A stretch of 64,000 bases of DNA from the NCBI RefSeq assembly GCF_019204025.1, contig NZ_JAGSPB010000003.1, forward strand, positions 310,001 through 374,000. The letters are read 5' to 3'. The notes beneath the pieces are model-generated. The model was not told where the DNA came from. It worked only from the letters and a program-made list of their open reading frames with translations, and ran no database searches. The stretch's first letter is position 1, and each line of letters opens with the position of its first letter. Of the stretch, positions 54,777 through 62,634 are shown piece by piece. The DNA comes from Erythrobacter ani. GTDB taxonomy: Bacteria > Pseudomonadota > Alphaproteobacteria > Sphingomonadales > Sphingomonadaceae. Made by a program: the position numbers and the translations under genes.

Positions 54777-54823
54777 AGCCTACTACTGCTATTGCGAATA
54801 CGTCTCAATAGCAGTAGTAGGCT
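54777..54823. repeat. Perfect 18-bp inverted repeat just before the TonB receptor
   Basis: AGCCTACTACTGCTATTG (54777-54794) and its exact complement (54806-54823) flank an 11-base loop. No T-run follows on either strand. It ends five bases before an ATG at 54829. As DNA it could be an operator; as RNA it is a strong hairpin near the ribosome-binding region. Confidence 0.75.
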
Positions 54824-54976
54824 GGTAAATGTCTCGAAAGGATTCTTCACAGGTATCGCGCTACCGCCTCGCTCATAGCAATTGCACTGGCCGCCCCTGC
54901 TTACGCCAATGAAAAAGACCCGACCGATGAGCGGCAATCGCAGGACGGGATAGCAAACCCAAGCGAATCGATTATC

Positions 54977-57085
54977 GTGATTGGCGGTCGCATCGATGCG
55001 TATGAAGTGGCCGGTGCGGCGGACCTAATCGATGGCGAGGAACTGAGCGAATTCGAGCATGGTGACGTCAACCGTGTCCTGCGCCAGGTGCCGGGGGTCA
55101 ACATTCAGGAAGAGGACAGTTTCGGGCTATTCCCGAATATTGGCTTGCGCGGCGCGCCGGTCGAACGGTCGAGCAACATCACCTTGATGGAAGATGGCGT
55201 TCTTATTGCCCCTGCCCCCTACGCCGCTCCGGCCGCGTATTACTTCCCTGCGATCGGTCGAATGGATGCAGTCGAAGTGATCAAGGGCGCGGGCTCGGTA
55301 CGCTATGGTCCTCGCACGATCGGCGGGGCCATCAATTTCCGATCGACTCCGATACCGACCGAGAGCCTTGCTGGCGAAGCCTCCGGACAGCTTGGTTCTC
55401 GCGGCTATTATCAAGGTCATGGCTGGATTGGCGCTAGCGCCGGCAATTTCGGGGCGCTGGTGGAAAGCTATCAGCAAGGCAGTGACGGGTTCAAGACGAT
55501 AGATGGGCTTCCCGGCGCTGAGACCGGTTTTCAACGTCAGGACTATCGCGCCCGCTTCGCCGTCCACACCAGCCCAGATTCGCCGGTCGATGCGCGCCTC
55601 GAGTTCGCCTATGGTCGATCAGAACTTGAGGCGAACGAAACCTATTTGGGCCTCGCCGACGCGGATTTCGCGAGCGATCCGTACCGGCGCTATTCGGCCA
55701 GCCAACGCGACGTTTTCACGGGCGAGCACGATCAATATCGGCTCACCGGCACCCTCCGGTTGCCCGACGACACGCAGTTCGCGGTTACCCTATATCGCAA
55801 CGATTTCACACGAAGTTGGTCGAAGCTACAGGACATCGATTTCGATGGTGATGGCAGCTTTGATGCCATCCAACCCGTTTTCGATGCTCCCTCCTCAAAC
55901 GAGAGAGGCCTCGCAATCCTGCGAGGCGCAGAGTGCGCTGAAGGTGCCCTTCGCATTCGCAACAACAACCGCGTCTATCGGAGCGAAGGCGTCCAGCTTT
56001 CGTTCGAAAGACCTTTCGAGACCGGCGAGGTCAGGCACAACCTGGCTGCGTCGCTCCGGTATCACGAGGATGAAGAAGACCGGTTGCAGAATGAGGAATT
56101 CTATACGCAAACGGATGGAGATCTCGTTTTCGTCCGGCAGACGGCTCCGGGCGCTCAAGCCAATCGCGAGGCGAAGGCGAAGGCGATCGCTTTCTATCTG
56201 GAGAACCGGATCGAGATCGGCGGGCTTACTCTGACACCCGGCATTCGGTACGAAGGCATCGACCTTACTCGACTGGACTATGATCGAGCCGACCCCGCTC
56301 GTCTCGATGGACCTGCGCGCATACGCAAGACCAACGTTGACGAATGGCTTCCCGCACTCGGTGCAACCTATGCACTGGGAGACGTGCTGTTGATTGCAGG
56401 CGCTTCGCGCGGTTTTTCTCCCCCCGGGCCCGGAAATCCGGAGGCACGAGCCGAGAAAAGCTGGAACTATGAATTTGGTGGGCGTTTTCGGAATGGCGCC
56501 ATTCAAGCTTCCGCGATTGCGTTTTATTCCGACTATTCCAATCTGCTCGGAAACTGCACACAATCCGTGGGGTGTAGCGTCGGGGATATTGGCGACCAGT
56601 TCAATGCTGGGGCCGTCTCCGTGAAGGGGTTGGAGCTGGCAGCTTCGACGGAGCATCAAGTGGGTAGGGAAATTTCTATTCCCTTCTCGGTGGTTTACAC
56701 GCTCACCGACGCGCAATTCGAAAGCAGTTTCGAGAGTGCGTTCTTCGGTTCCGTGTCCCAGGGCGACGCACTCCCCTACATCGCTCGCCACCAATTCTAT
56801 GCCGAAACGGGGCTCGCATTTGGACCGGCATCCTTGCTCGTGAGCGCCAATTACACATCGCAAGTACGCACCGAAGCAGGTAGCGGGGATATTTCGCCCG
56901 ATGAGCGTATTGACGAAAGGATTGTCTTTGATCTCGCCGGCCGGTTTGCGCTGACGGAAGGTCTCTCTTTGTTTGCCAGAGTGGATAATCTGTTCGACAA
57001 TGCTTATGCTGTAGCGCGTCGGCCTTCGGGTTTGAGACCGGGGGCTCCCCGGCGCTTCGTAGCAGGCGCTAGCGTGCGCTTCTGA
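54977..57085 (+). CDS. TonB-dependent receptor with disrupted start region
   Basis: From the GTG at 54977 the 702-residue product has a plug domain (FEHGDVNRVLRQVPGVNIQ; IKGAGSVRYGPRTIGGAINF) and a 22-strand barrel ending APRRFVAGASVRF. The frame stays open upstream and encodes a good signal peptide (TASLIAIALAAPAYA, about 54866-54907) but has no standard start codon; an ATG at 54829 begins in a different frame and stops near 54914. A frameshift, a start lost by mutation or a non-standard start (ATT at 54842) are possible. It would import a metal chelate. It lies behind an 18-bp hairpin. Confidence 0.75.
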   Translation: MIGGRIDAYEVAGAADLIDGEELSEFEHGDVNRVLRQVPGVNIQEEDSFGLFPNIGLRGAPVERSSNITLMEDGVLIAPAPYAAPAAYYFPAIGRMDAVEVIKGAGSVRYGPRTIGGAINFRSTPIPTESLAGEASGQLGSRGYYQGHGWIGASAGNFGALVESYQQGSDGFKTIDGLPGAETGFQRQDYRARFAVHTSPDSPVDARLEFAYGRSELEANETYLGLADADFASDPYRRYSASQRDVFTGEHDQYRLTGTLRLPDDTQFAVTLYRNDFTRSWSKLQDIDFDGDGSFDAIQPVFDAPSSNERGLAILRGAECAEGALRIRNNNRVYRSEGVQLSFERPFETGEVRHNLAASLRYHEDEEDRLQNEEFYTQTDGDLVFVRQTAPGAQANREAKAKAIAFYLENRIEIGGLTLTPGIRYEGIDLTRLDYDRADPARLDGPARIRKTNVDEWLPALGATYALGDVLLIAGASRGFSPPGPGNPEARAEKSWNYEFGGRFRNGAIQASAIAFYSDYSNLLGNCTQSVGCSVGDIGDQFNAGAVSVKGLELAASTEHQVGREISIPFSVVYTLTDAQFESSFESAFFGSVSQGDALPYIARHQFYAETGLAFGPASLLVSANYTSQVRTEAGSGDISPDERIDERIVFDLAGRFALTEGLSLFARVDNLFDNAYAVARRPSGLRPGAPRRFVAGASVRF

Positions 57086-57180
57086 GTATCTACGCCGGCC
57101 GATGATCGCGCAATCTTGTAGGAGGCGGGAGCGCCAGTGAGCATTTCCGCCTCACTAAATGCAGGTGAGGTCGAGACTCA

Positions 57181-57194
57181 CGCAATCGATTGCG
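57181..57194. promoter_or_regulatory. Perfect 14-base palindrome upstream of the peroxiredoxin gene
   Basis: CGCAATCGATTGCG reads the same on both strands and lies about 86 bases before the peroxiredoxin start. It may be a regulator site; no known operator is recognised. Confidence 0.3.
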
Positions 57195-57279
57195 CCGACA
57201 TTCGACGTGCCGCAGGCCACACACCCGCCAAAATATGAGGACGGCGGACACCTCCCCCAGAATAAATAGGAGTTTTGAC

Positions 57280-57936
57280 ATGACCCTCTCCATTGGCTCG
57301 ACAGCTCCCGATTTCACAGCGGAAACGACCCAAGGCACCATCACCTTCCATGATTGGATGGGCGACAATTGGGCTATCCTGTTTTCTCATCCAAAGGCAT
57401 TTACCCCGGTTTGTACGACCGAGCTGGGTTACATGGCCGGTCTCGGCGAGGAATTTGCCAAACGCGACACCAAGATTCTCGGCCTGTCGGTCGACAGCAG
57501 CCAAGACAATCGCGACTGGCTACCCGATATCGAGGCGGTCAGCGGCAATAAAGTCGATTACCCGGTGGTCGGCGACAGCGACCTGAAGGTGGCCAAACTC
57601 TACAATATGTTGCCCGCCGAGGAGACTGGCAGTGCGGAGCAAAGAACCGCAGCCGACAATGCTACCGTTCGCGCCGTCTATATCGTTGGCCCGGACAAAA
57701 AAATCCGTGCGATGCTACTCTATCCGATGAGCAGCGGACGCAATTTCGAAGAAGTGCTCCGATTGCTCGATTCAGTCCAGCTCACCGAAAGTAAAGGCGT
57801 GGCAACCCCGGTCAATTGGCAGAGTGGGGATGACGTCATCATTCCACCGTCTGTTTCCGATAAAGAAGCGAAAGCGCGCTTCCCGCAAGGTTTCACAACG
57901 CTGCGCCCCTATCTGCGCACGGTTAAAATCGACTGA
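57280..57936 (+). CDS. 1-Cys peroxiredoxin (Prx6-type)
   Basis: AGGAG lies eight bases before the ATG at 57280. The 218-residue protein has the peroxidatic Cys in HPKAFTPVCTTELGYMAGL and the Prx6-type C-terminal extension with TPVNWQSGDDVIIPPSV. It reduces hydrogen peroxide and alkyl peroxides in the cytosol. It stands alone with a palindrome upstream; it may help against metal-induced oxidative stress. Confidence 0.92.
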   Translation: MTLSIGSTAPDFTAETTQGTITFHDWMGDNWAILFSHPKAFTPVCTTELGYMAGLGEEFAKRDTKILGLSVDSSQDNRDWLPDIEAVSGNKVDYPVVGDSDLKVAKLYNMLPAEETGSAEQRTAADNATVRAVYIVGPDKKIRAMLLYPMSSGRNFEEVLRLLDSVQLTESKGVATPVNWQSGDDVIIPPSVSDKEAKARFPQGFTTLRPYLRTVKID

Positions 57937-58034
57937 CCAGCGCAAGCGGATGTGGTGTATTTGGGCTCGAACTCAACAGGGGAACCCGCATGAAGCTAGA
58001 CAAAAGCAGTCACGCAACTGCGGCTTCTGCCGCA

Positions 58035-58679
58035 TTACGATTTGGCACCGACGAATTCGTAAGCGCATCCTGCCAGAAACTCGCGGAAATGGAGTTCGTT
58101 CAGCTCTCGGCGGGCTGGTAGCCACGGGCGGAATTCTTCGTATTCGCGCGAGACGCCGAACGGTTTCGTAGCGAATATTCCGATTTCAATCAGCCATCGC
58201 GGCCAGCGCTCGGGGTGCTTCAGGCCAAGCAGGGCCATCCGGCCACCCGTCGGGAGAGCAGCTGAGGCGCGCTCGATGATCGCGGCGTAGTCAGGTGGCA
58301 TTTCCAGTCGAAAGGTGCTGATGACTGCGCTGGTCTCGCTCGGAAAGCGGAAGGCGGCTACGTCTGACTGCACAAATTCGACATTGCTAGCTCGCAGGCG
58401 CTTCGCTCGTCGACGGGCTTGGTCGAGCATGCCTTGCGAAAGGTCGACCAGCGTCACCTTGCCGCTTGGTCCTACTCTCTCAAGCAGAAACGCGAGGTTT
58501 GCGCCGGTGACAGCACATAGATCGATCACATGGTCACCGGCCTTGAGTTCAAGCCGGTTAACCAGATCGCGTCGCCAGCGACCAAGACCGGCCCACCGAA
58601 ACCCCGACACCAATCGGTCATAGATTCCCGCGTTCTTGTCGTAGAGACGTTCAACCTGTTCGTTGGATAGAATTGCCAT
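58035..58679 (-). CDS. Class I SAM-dependent methyltransferase
   Basis: The 214-residue protein has a UbiE-like methyltransferase fold: AGDHVIDLCAVTGANLAFLLERVG (SAM-binding motif I, here DLCAVTG), DLSQGMLDQARRRAKRL and a later IIERASAALPTGGRMALLGL. The substrate is unknown; possibilities include lipid, metalloid or quinone methylation. It is eight bases after the DUF3703 gene, and both appear to be driven by a MerR-type promoter, which hints at metal-linked methylation. Confidence 0.82.
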   Translation of the reverse strand: MAILSNEQVERLYDKNAGIYDRLVSGFRWAGLGRWRRDLVNRLELKAGDHVIDLCAVTGANLAFLLERVGPSGKVTLVDLSQGMLDQARRRAKRLRASNVEFVQSDVAAFRFPSETSAVISTFRLEMPPDYAAIIERASAALPTGGRMALLGLKHPERWPRWLIEIGIFATKPFGVSREYEEFRPWLPARRELNELHFREFLAGCAYEFVGAKS

Positions 58680-58687
58680 GGCGCGTG

Positions 58688-59050
58688 CTAGCGAACCTCG
58701 TCCGAAGAGATGGTGAAAACCTCCGCGAGGTCGTCCGGGTATGGCATTGGCGCGAATGCGCTCACGTTTGCGCGTCCGGTATTGCCCCAGGGGAGCCGTC
58801 CGGTGAGATTACCAAGGGGAGCGAGCGCAAGACGTATGACCTGCCCCAGAACTTCGCGGCCATCGCGGGTTTCAACTGCATAGCCCAGCATCGTCATATG
58901 TGAACGAAGGTGCGGCCCGAAGAAGCCCTGGCCCAGAATATGTTCCCGCTCGAGCGCGGTCCAAGCCAAAGCCCGGTCACCAGACTGCCTGGCGGCACGG
59001 AAAACGCGCCGCTCAGCTTCGATAAGTTCAATAATGTCCTTCTTTGCCAC
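58688..59050 (-). CDS. DUF3703-like protein under MerR control
   Basis: A GTG start at 59050 opens 120 residues: AKKDIIELIEAERRVFRAARQ, then ALEREHILGQGFFGPHLRSHMTMLGYAVE, and a C-terminal GRLPWGNTGRANVSAFAPM. The ReHILGQ region with spaced His is typical of the DUF3703 family found near metal resistance genes. Function is unknown. It is the first gene after a MerR-type promoter and precedes the methyltransferase. Confidence 0.75.
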   Translation of the reverse strand: MAKKDIIELIEAERRVFRAARQSGDRALAWTALEREHILGQGFFGPHLRSHMTMLGYAVETRDGREVLGQVIRLALAPLGNLTGRLPWGNTGRANVSAFAPMPYPDDLAEVFTISSDEVR

Positions 59051-59085
59051 AGGATTTTACCGTTCTGCTTGCATCTTCGAATCGT

Positions 59086-59116
59086 CTTATGCACCTTGTA
59101 GTGGCTACAAGGTCAA
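59086..59116 (-). promoter_or_regulatory. MerR-type promoter of the DUF3703-methyltransferase operon
   Basis: On the minus strand TTGACC (59111-59116), a 19-base spacer and CATAAG (59086-59091) enclose a perfect palindrome with 9-base arms ACCTTGTAG and CTACAAGGT (59093-59113). The spacing and dyad are those of CueR/ZntR/CadR-type promoters and point toward the DUF3703 gene, away from the regulator gene. Confidence 0.8.
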
Positions 59117-59132
59117 GCATTGCGAGAAACCC

Positions 59133-59519
59133 ATGAAGATTGGTGCCCTGGCGCGGAAGACCGGCACGACCGCCGAAACGATCCGCTACTACGAACGGAC
59201 CGGATTGCTGGAGGAACCACCACGCACCGCCGGAAACTACCGGGACTATGGCCCGACCGAATTGGCCAGATTGCGGTTTATCCGCCGCGCACGCGACCTC
59301 GGCTTCACCATGGCGGAGGTGCGCCAATTGCTTTCTTTGTCGGATGATCCATCGCAATCGTGCGAAGCCGTGGACTCTATTGCCAGCCTCCACCTACGCG
59401 AAGTGGATCGGAAGCTTGGTGACTTGCGAAAACTGCGAACCGAACTGCGCCATATGGTCGACGACTGCCAGCACGGAGCGGTTGGCGAATGCCGGATAAT
59501 CGAAGTGCTTTCCGGCTAG
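59133..59519 (+). CDS. MerR-family metal regulator (CadR/ZntR-like)
   Basis: The 128-residue protein has the MerR winged helix (TAETIRYYERTGLLEEPPRT) and Cys77, Cys112 and Cys120, with His87 and His114 nearby, similar to the regulator at 39.8 kb and to CadR/ZntR. It is divergent from the DUF3703-methyltransferase pair; a perfect dyad in the 83-base control region is its probable site. It should sense a divalent soft or borderline metal. Confidence 0.88.
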   Translation: MKIGALARKTGTTAETIRYYERTGLLEEPPRTAGNYRDYGPTELARLRFIRRARDLGFTMAEVRQLLSLSDDPSQSCEAVDSIASLHLREVDRKLGDLRKLRTELRHMVDDCQHGAVGECRIIEVLSG

Positions 59520-59566
59520 CGGGACAGCGCGCGTTTATTCGAGCGGTGACGGGACGCAAACCATGA

Positions 59567-59857
59567 TCATCTCGAAATTCGGGGCGTGTTCTGACATATC
59601 TCGTCGGTGCGTTCGACAACAGAACCGATCCAGTCATCGATCTCGGCTTCGACCCAAACCGTGCAACGGGGACCGAGCGAACGCGACTTTGGAAAACGGC
59701 CTTCGCGCATCCGCTGATAGATTGCCGTTCGGCGCAGGCCCACGCGCGCCATGACCTCGGGAAGACGAATGAGCCGGTCTGGCGTTGGCTCGACAGGAAC
59801 GGCTTCCGCGTCCGTTTCGAGACCAGTCGTCATTTCAGAGAGCGAAGCTTTGTTCAT
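59567..59857 (-). CDS. AlpA-family DNA-binding regulator
   Basis: The 96-residue protein has an AlpA/excisionase-like MerR-fold helix-turn-helix: DRLIRLPEVMARVGLRRTAIYQRMREGRFPKS and a WVEAEIDDWI end. AlpA proteins control excision or transfer in mobile elements. It overlaps the XRE-like gene by 23 bases and borders the tra operon, consistent with control of transfer. Confidence 0.85.
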   Translation of the reverse strand: MNKASLSEMTTGLETDAEAVPVEPTPDRLIRLPEVMARVGLRRTAIYQRMREGRFPKSRSLGPRCTVWVEAEIDDWIGSVVERTDEICQNTPRISR

Positions 59858-60296
59858 CCTGCCGCTCCAGTTGCGCGAGGTGATCCGACAGGAGACCGGC
59901 GGTGCGGTGAGCGGTCCCCTTTGCCCAGCGCGGTCTCACATCGAGCAGCCTCTCGCCCAGCGCTTGATCCAAAGCAGACGGCAACTCGCTTATGAAGGTT
60001 TCAAGAAATTCCAGCACGCCGCTATTCTGCCAATCCTTGCTACGCTGCGAGTACCCCGCGAGTGCCAGCATCAGGGAGGTGCGCGGCGCGTGACCGCTCG
60101 CGTCAAGGATGGCCAGCGCCTCAAGCAGTGTGGCTGACCTTGTCCCGGCGAGGATGCGTCGGAGCGCGTCCTTGTTGATATTCGTCTGTGCGGCAATCGT
60201 CCGCCGGGACTTGCCACTTTCGTCCACGGCATGGTCGAGGAAAGCGGCGACTCCTCGCGATAGTTCTCCCCATTTGTCGTTTGTGTTTCGCGCCAT
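59835..60296 (-). CDS. XRE-like helix-turn-helix regulator
   Basis: The 153-residue protein has an N-terminal HTH (SRRTIAAQTNINKDALRRILAGTRS) and a helical C-terminal part. It resembles repressor-type regulators of conjugative elements. It is divergent from the traA gene with a 363-base control region between them. Confidence 0.7.
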   Translation of the reverse strand: MARNTNDKWGELSRGVAAFLDHAVDESGKSRRTIAAQTNINKDALRRILAGTRSATLLEALAILDASGHAPRTSLMLALAGYSQRSKDWQNSGVLEFLETFISELPSALDQALGERLLDVRPRWAKGTAHRTAGLLSDHLAQLERQDEQSFAL

Positions 60297-60659
60297 TGTT
60301 CCTGCTTCCGGTGATCTTTAGCGAATCACCAACAGGCTAGGCGACGCGTCAAACTGTAGGAAAGGAAAAAGAACAAATAAGGAACTCGTAGGAAACTGGC
60401 TCATCGTCACACGATTTGATTCGCGCAGAGTCCGGTCCCTCGATCTCAGATTTCGGTATGGGTGGCGCAATGATCGGTATTCTTGGCCGCAATGTCTGCA
60501 CCGGTCGCGCAAAGCCCGGTCAGATTGCCCAGAATCGACGATTTCTCTTGGTCGGAATGCCGCGTGCGGCAGTTTCCGTTTTCCTACACCCTGCCTTCCA
60601 ATCGAGGAAAGAACATACAGCGAACGCATCGCTGCCAATGTTCGAAACGGAGTTCCTCG
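60297..60659. promoter_or_regulatory. Control region between the XRE-like gene and traA
   Basis: The 363 bases hold no supported gene. The start near 60360-60400 is AT-rich (several AA/TA runs) and could carry the divergent promoters of the regulator and of the tra operon. No clear repeats or oriT-like dyads were recognised. Confidence 0.4.
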
Positions 60660-60986
60660 ATGAACAATGCAATCACCCTTCCCCGCCCATCCGTCAAAGG
60701 CATTCGTGCCCGCGACTATATTCTTCCGGCCGCGATTGCGGTCGCCTGCGCCGGTGCCGCCTATGCCGGTGCCGACACGACCTTTGATCCGGCGCTGCAG
60801 AAGTTCACTGACTTCCTCGAAGGTTCGGGCGGCAAGATCATCACCGTCCTCAGCCTTGCCGGCGGTTTGATCGCGCTCGCCTCGGGCCGCTTCGCCCTTG
60901 GGCAGGTCGCGGTCCCGGTCGGTGTCGGAATTGGCGTCGGCACAGGCGTGCCGATCGTCACCTCGGTCGTGACCGCAACCATTTGA
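60660..60986 (+). CDS. traA: TraA-like pilin
   Basis: The 108-residue protein has a basic N-terminus, a long hydrophobic signal (YILPAAIAVACAGAAYAGA) and a second and third hydrophobic segment with Gly-rich spacing (GKIITVLSLAGGLIALASG and VAVPVGVGIGVGTGVPIV), the layout of F-type/VirB2 pilins. It is the first gene of the transfer operon. Confidence 0.8.
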   Translation: MNNAITLPRPSVKGIRARDYILPAAIAVACAGAAYAGADTTFDPALQKFTDFLEGSGGKIITVLSLAGGLIALASGRFALGQVAVPVGVGIGVGTGVPIVTSVVTATI

Positions 60987-61012
60987 TCGCGGTCTAACGA
61001 CGGGAGGGCGGC

Positions 61013-61300
61013 ATGGCCGACAGATACCTCGTTCCACGGCGGCTCGACGACCCGGAGCTCATCGGCTTCTGGACCATCGACGAGTTTGCGGGACTGCTCG
61101 TCCCCTTCGCGTGGGGCATCCTTTCGCAGCACATCATCATCGGCACCGGCCTATCGGTCATGACCTGGTTCGCCCTTCGAAAGGCGAAGGCATCAGGCGC
61201 AGGGTCGAAACTGGTCCATGCTGCCTACTGGTATCTGCCGGGGAGCTTCCTCGGGCTGAAAGCCACGCCGCCCTCCCACTGCCGCCTGCTCGCAGGCTGA
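61013..61300 (+). CDS. traL: TraL conjugation protein
   Basis: The 95-residue protein starts MADRYLVPRRLDDPELIGFW, typical of TraL, and has one to two membrane segments (LLVPFAWGILSQHIIIGTGLSVM in part). TraL is needed for F-type pilus assembly, probably at the inner membrane. It is 26 bases after traA. Confidence 0.88.
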   Translation: MADRYLVPRRLDDPELIGFWTIDEFAGLLVPFAWGILSQHIIIGTGLSVMTWFALRKAKASGAGSKLVHAAYWYLPGSFLGLKATPPSHCRLLAG

Positions 61301-61312
61301 GGGAGGACCCAA

Positions 61313-61882
61313 GTGAAACACGAATTCGCCTATGAGGAAGCGCAGCGTCACCTCAAACAGCGCAACCGCTTCGCCGCGCTGTCAGCCGTGCTGGGCCTTA
61401 CCAGCCTGCTGGCGGTCGGCGCGGCGGCGACGCGCGAGGAAAGCGTCATTTTGGTGCCTGTCACGACCGAGCGCCTGACGCTCGGGAGCGGCGGTACCGA
61501 TGCGCACTACCTCGAACTCGTAACCCGCGACACCGCGCTCATGCTGCTCAATCGCGCACCCGAGAGCCTCGACTACTGGATGGAACAGGTCCTCAAGGTG
61601 GCAGATCCGTCAGCGCACGGGAGCCTCAAGGCCGAGCTCGTCAAGATCGTCGACGAGCAGCGCGGTTCGGACATCAGCCAGGCCTTCGTCATCTCGCGGA
61701 TGGAGGTCGACCCGCAGGCGCTCACCGCGACCGTCACCGGAACGCTCAAGACCTTTGTCGGCGCGCAGGTGATCGCGAGCCAGCAGCGCAGCTTCGAATT
61801 CAGCTGGAACCGCCGCGGCCTCAGCCTCGGCCTCACCGGCTTCCGCCAGCTCCCAACCGAAACCGAGGAGGAGAACCCATGA
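61313..61882 (+). CDS. traE: TraE conjugation protein
   Basis: A GTG start is preceded by GGGAGGA. The 189-residue protein has an N-terminal membrane helix (FAALSAVLGLTSLLAVGAAA) and a periplasmic domain of the VirB8-like TraE family (GGTDAHYLELVTRDTALMLLNRAPESLDYW in part). It is an inner-membrane scaffold of the type IV secretion system and overlaps traK by four bases. Confidence 0.88.
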   Translation: MKHEFAYEEAQRHLKQRNRFAALSAVLGLTSLLAVGAAATREESVILVPVTTERLTLGSGGTDAHYLELVTRDTALMLLNRAPESLDYWMEQVLKVADPSAHGSLKAELVKIVDEQRGSDISQAFVISRMEVDPQALTATVTGTLKTFVGAQVIASQQRSFEFSWNRRGLSLGLTGFRQLPTETEEENP

Positions 61883-62634
61883 CACTCCTATCCCGCCCCT
61901 TCCCCGCCGCGCTGACCAGCGTTGCGCTGGCAATCGCCACGGCCGCCTACGCTTCACCGGCACATGCCGACCAGTTCGTCGAGGCCGCTGATGGCGCCGC
62001 GATCGATTGCGTGCTCGCGCGCGGCGCGCTGACCCGTATCGCCCTCATCGAGGATGGTTTCGCCAATGTCTCGAAGATGGCGAGCGGCTATCCCTACAAC
62101 GATTTCGAGGTGACCCACGAACCGGTGCGCGGCGACATTTATGTCTCGGTGCCGCTGCAATATGCGAGCGCCAGAGTCAGCTTCTTCGCGACCAGCAGCG
62201 CGGGCTATGTCTATAAGTTCGCCTGCCGCGTCGATGGCGAGGAAGCGAGCCAGCTCTTCGTCACCAATCCCGCGCTCGCCAAGTCCCAGGCGAGCGAATG
62301 GGAAGGCTATGCAGCGACGCGCGACGAAGCCGCGATCCGCCTGATCGAGGCGATGGCGAGCGACGGTGTTCTGCCGGGCTTCCGGGCGCGCGCCGAACTC
62401 TCGCGACCACGCCGCACCGACAGCCTCGAAGTGCAGCAGGTCGCCGAATATGAAGGTGCCGAGCTGATCGGTCAGGCCTTCACCCTGCGCAATCTCGGCC
62501 CGATGCCCGTCGACCTTGCCGGTGAACGCGAGGCGCCCGCCGGGGCGCTGGCCTTTGCCTATGGCCGCGACAGTCTCCAGCCCGGCGAGAGCACGCAGGC
62601 CTTCCTCGTCTTTGCGAAGGGAGGGCTCGAATAA
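61879..62634 (+). CDS. traK: TraK secretin-like conjugation protein
   Basis: The 251-residue exported protein has a signal peptide (LAIATAAYASPAHA) and a VirB9/TraK-type beta domain (FVEAADGAAIDCVLARGALTRIALIEDGFANVS in part). It forms part of the outer-membrane core complex. Its stop shares one base with the traB start. Confidence 0.88.
   Translation: MTLLSRPFPAALTSVALAIATAAYASPAHADQFVEAADGAAIDCVLARGALTRIALIEDGFANVSKMASGYPYNDFEVTHEPVRGDIYVSVPLQYASARVSFFATSSAGYVYKFACRVDGEEASQLFVTNPALAKSQASEWEGYAATRDEAAIRLIEAMASDGVLPGFRARAELSRPRRTDSLEVQQVAEYEGAELIGQAFTLRNLGPMPVDLAGEREAPAGALAFAYGRDSLQPGESTQAFLVFAKGGLE

Noticed and set aside
57991..58124. Short plus-strand frame after the peroxiredoxin gene starting MKLDKSSHATAASAAL
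   Set aside because: It overlaps the end of the methyltransferase gene on the other strand, has no family, and could be chance.
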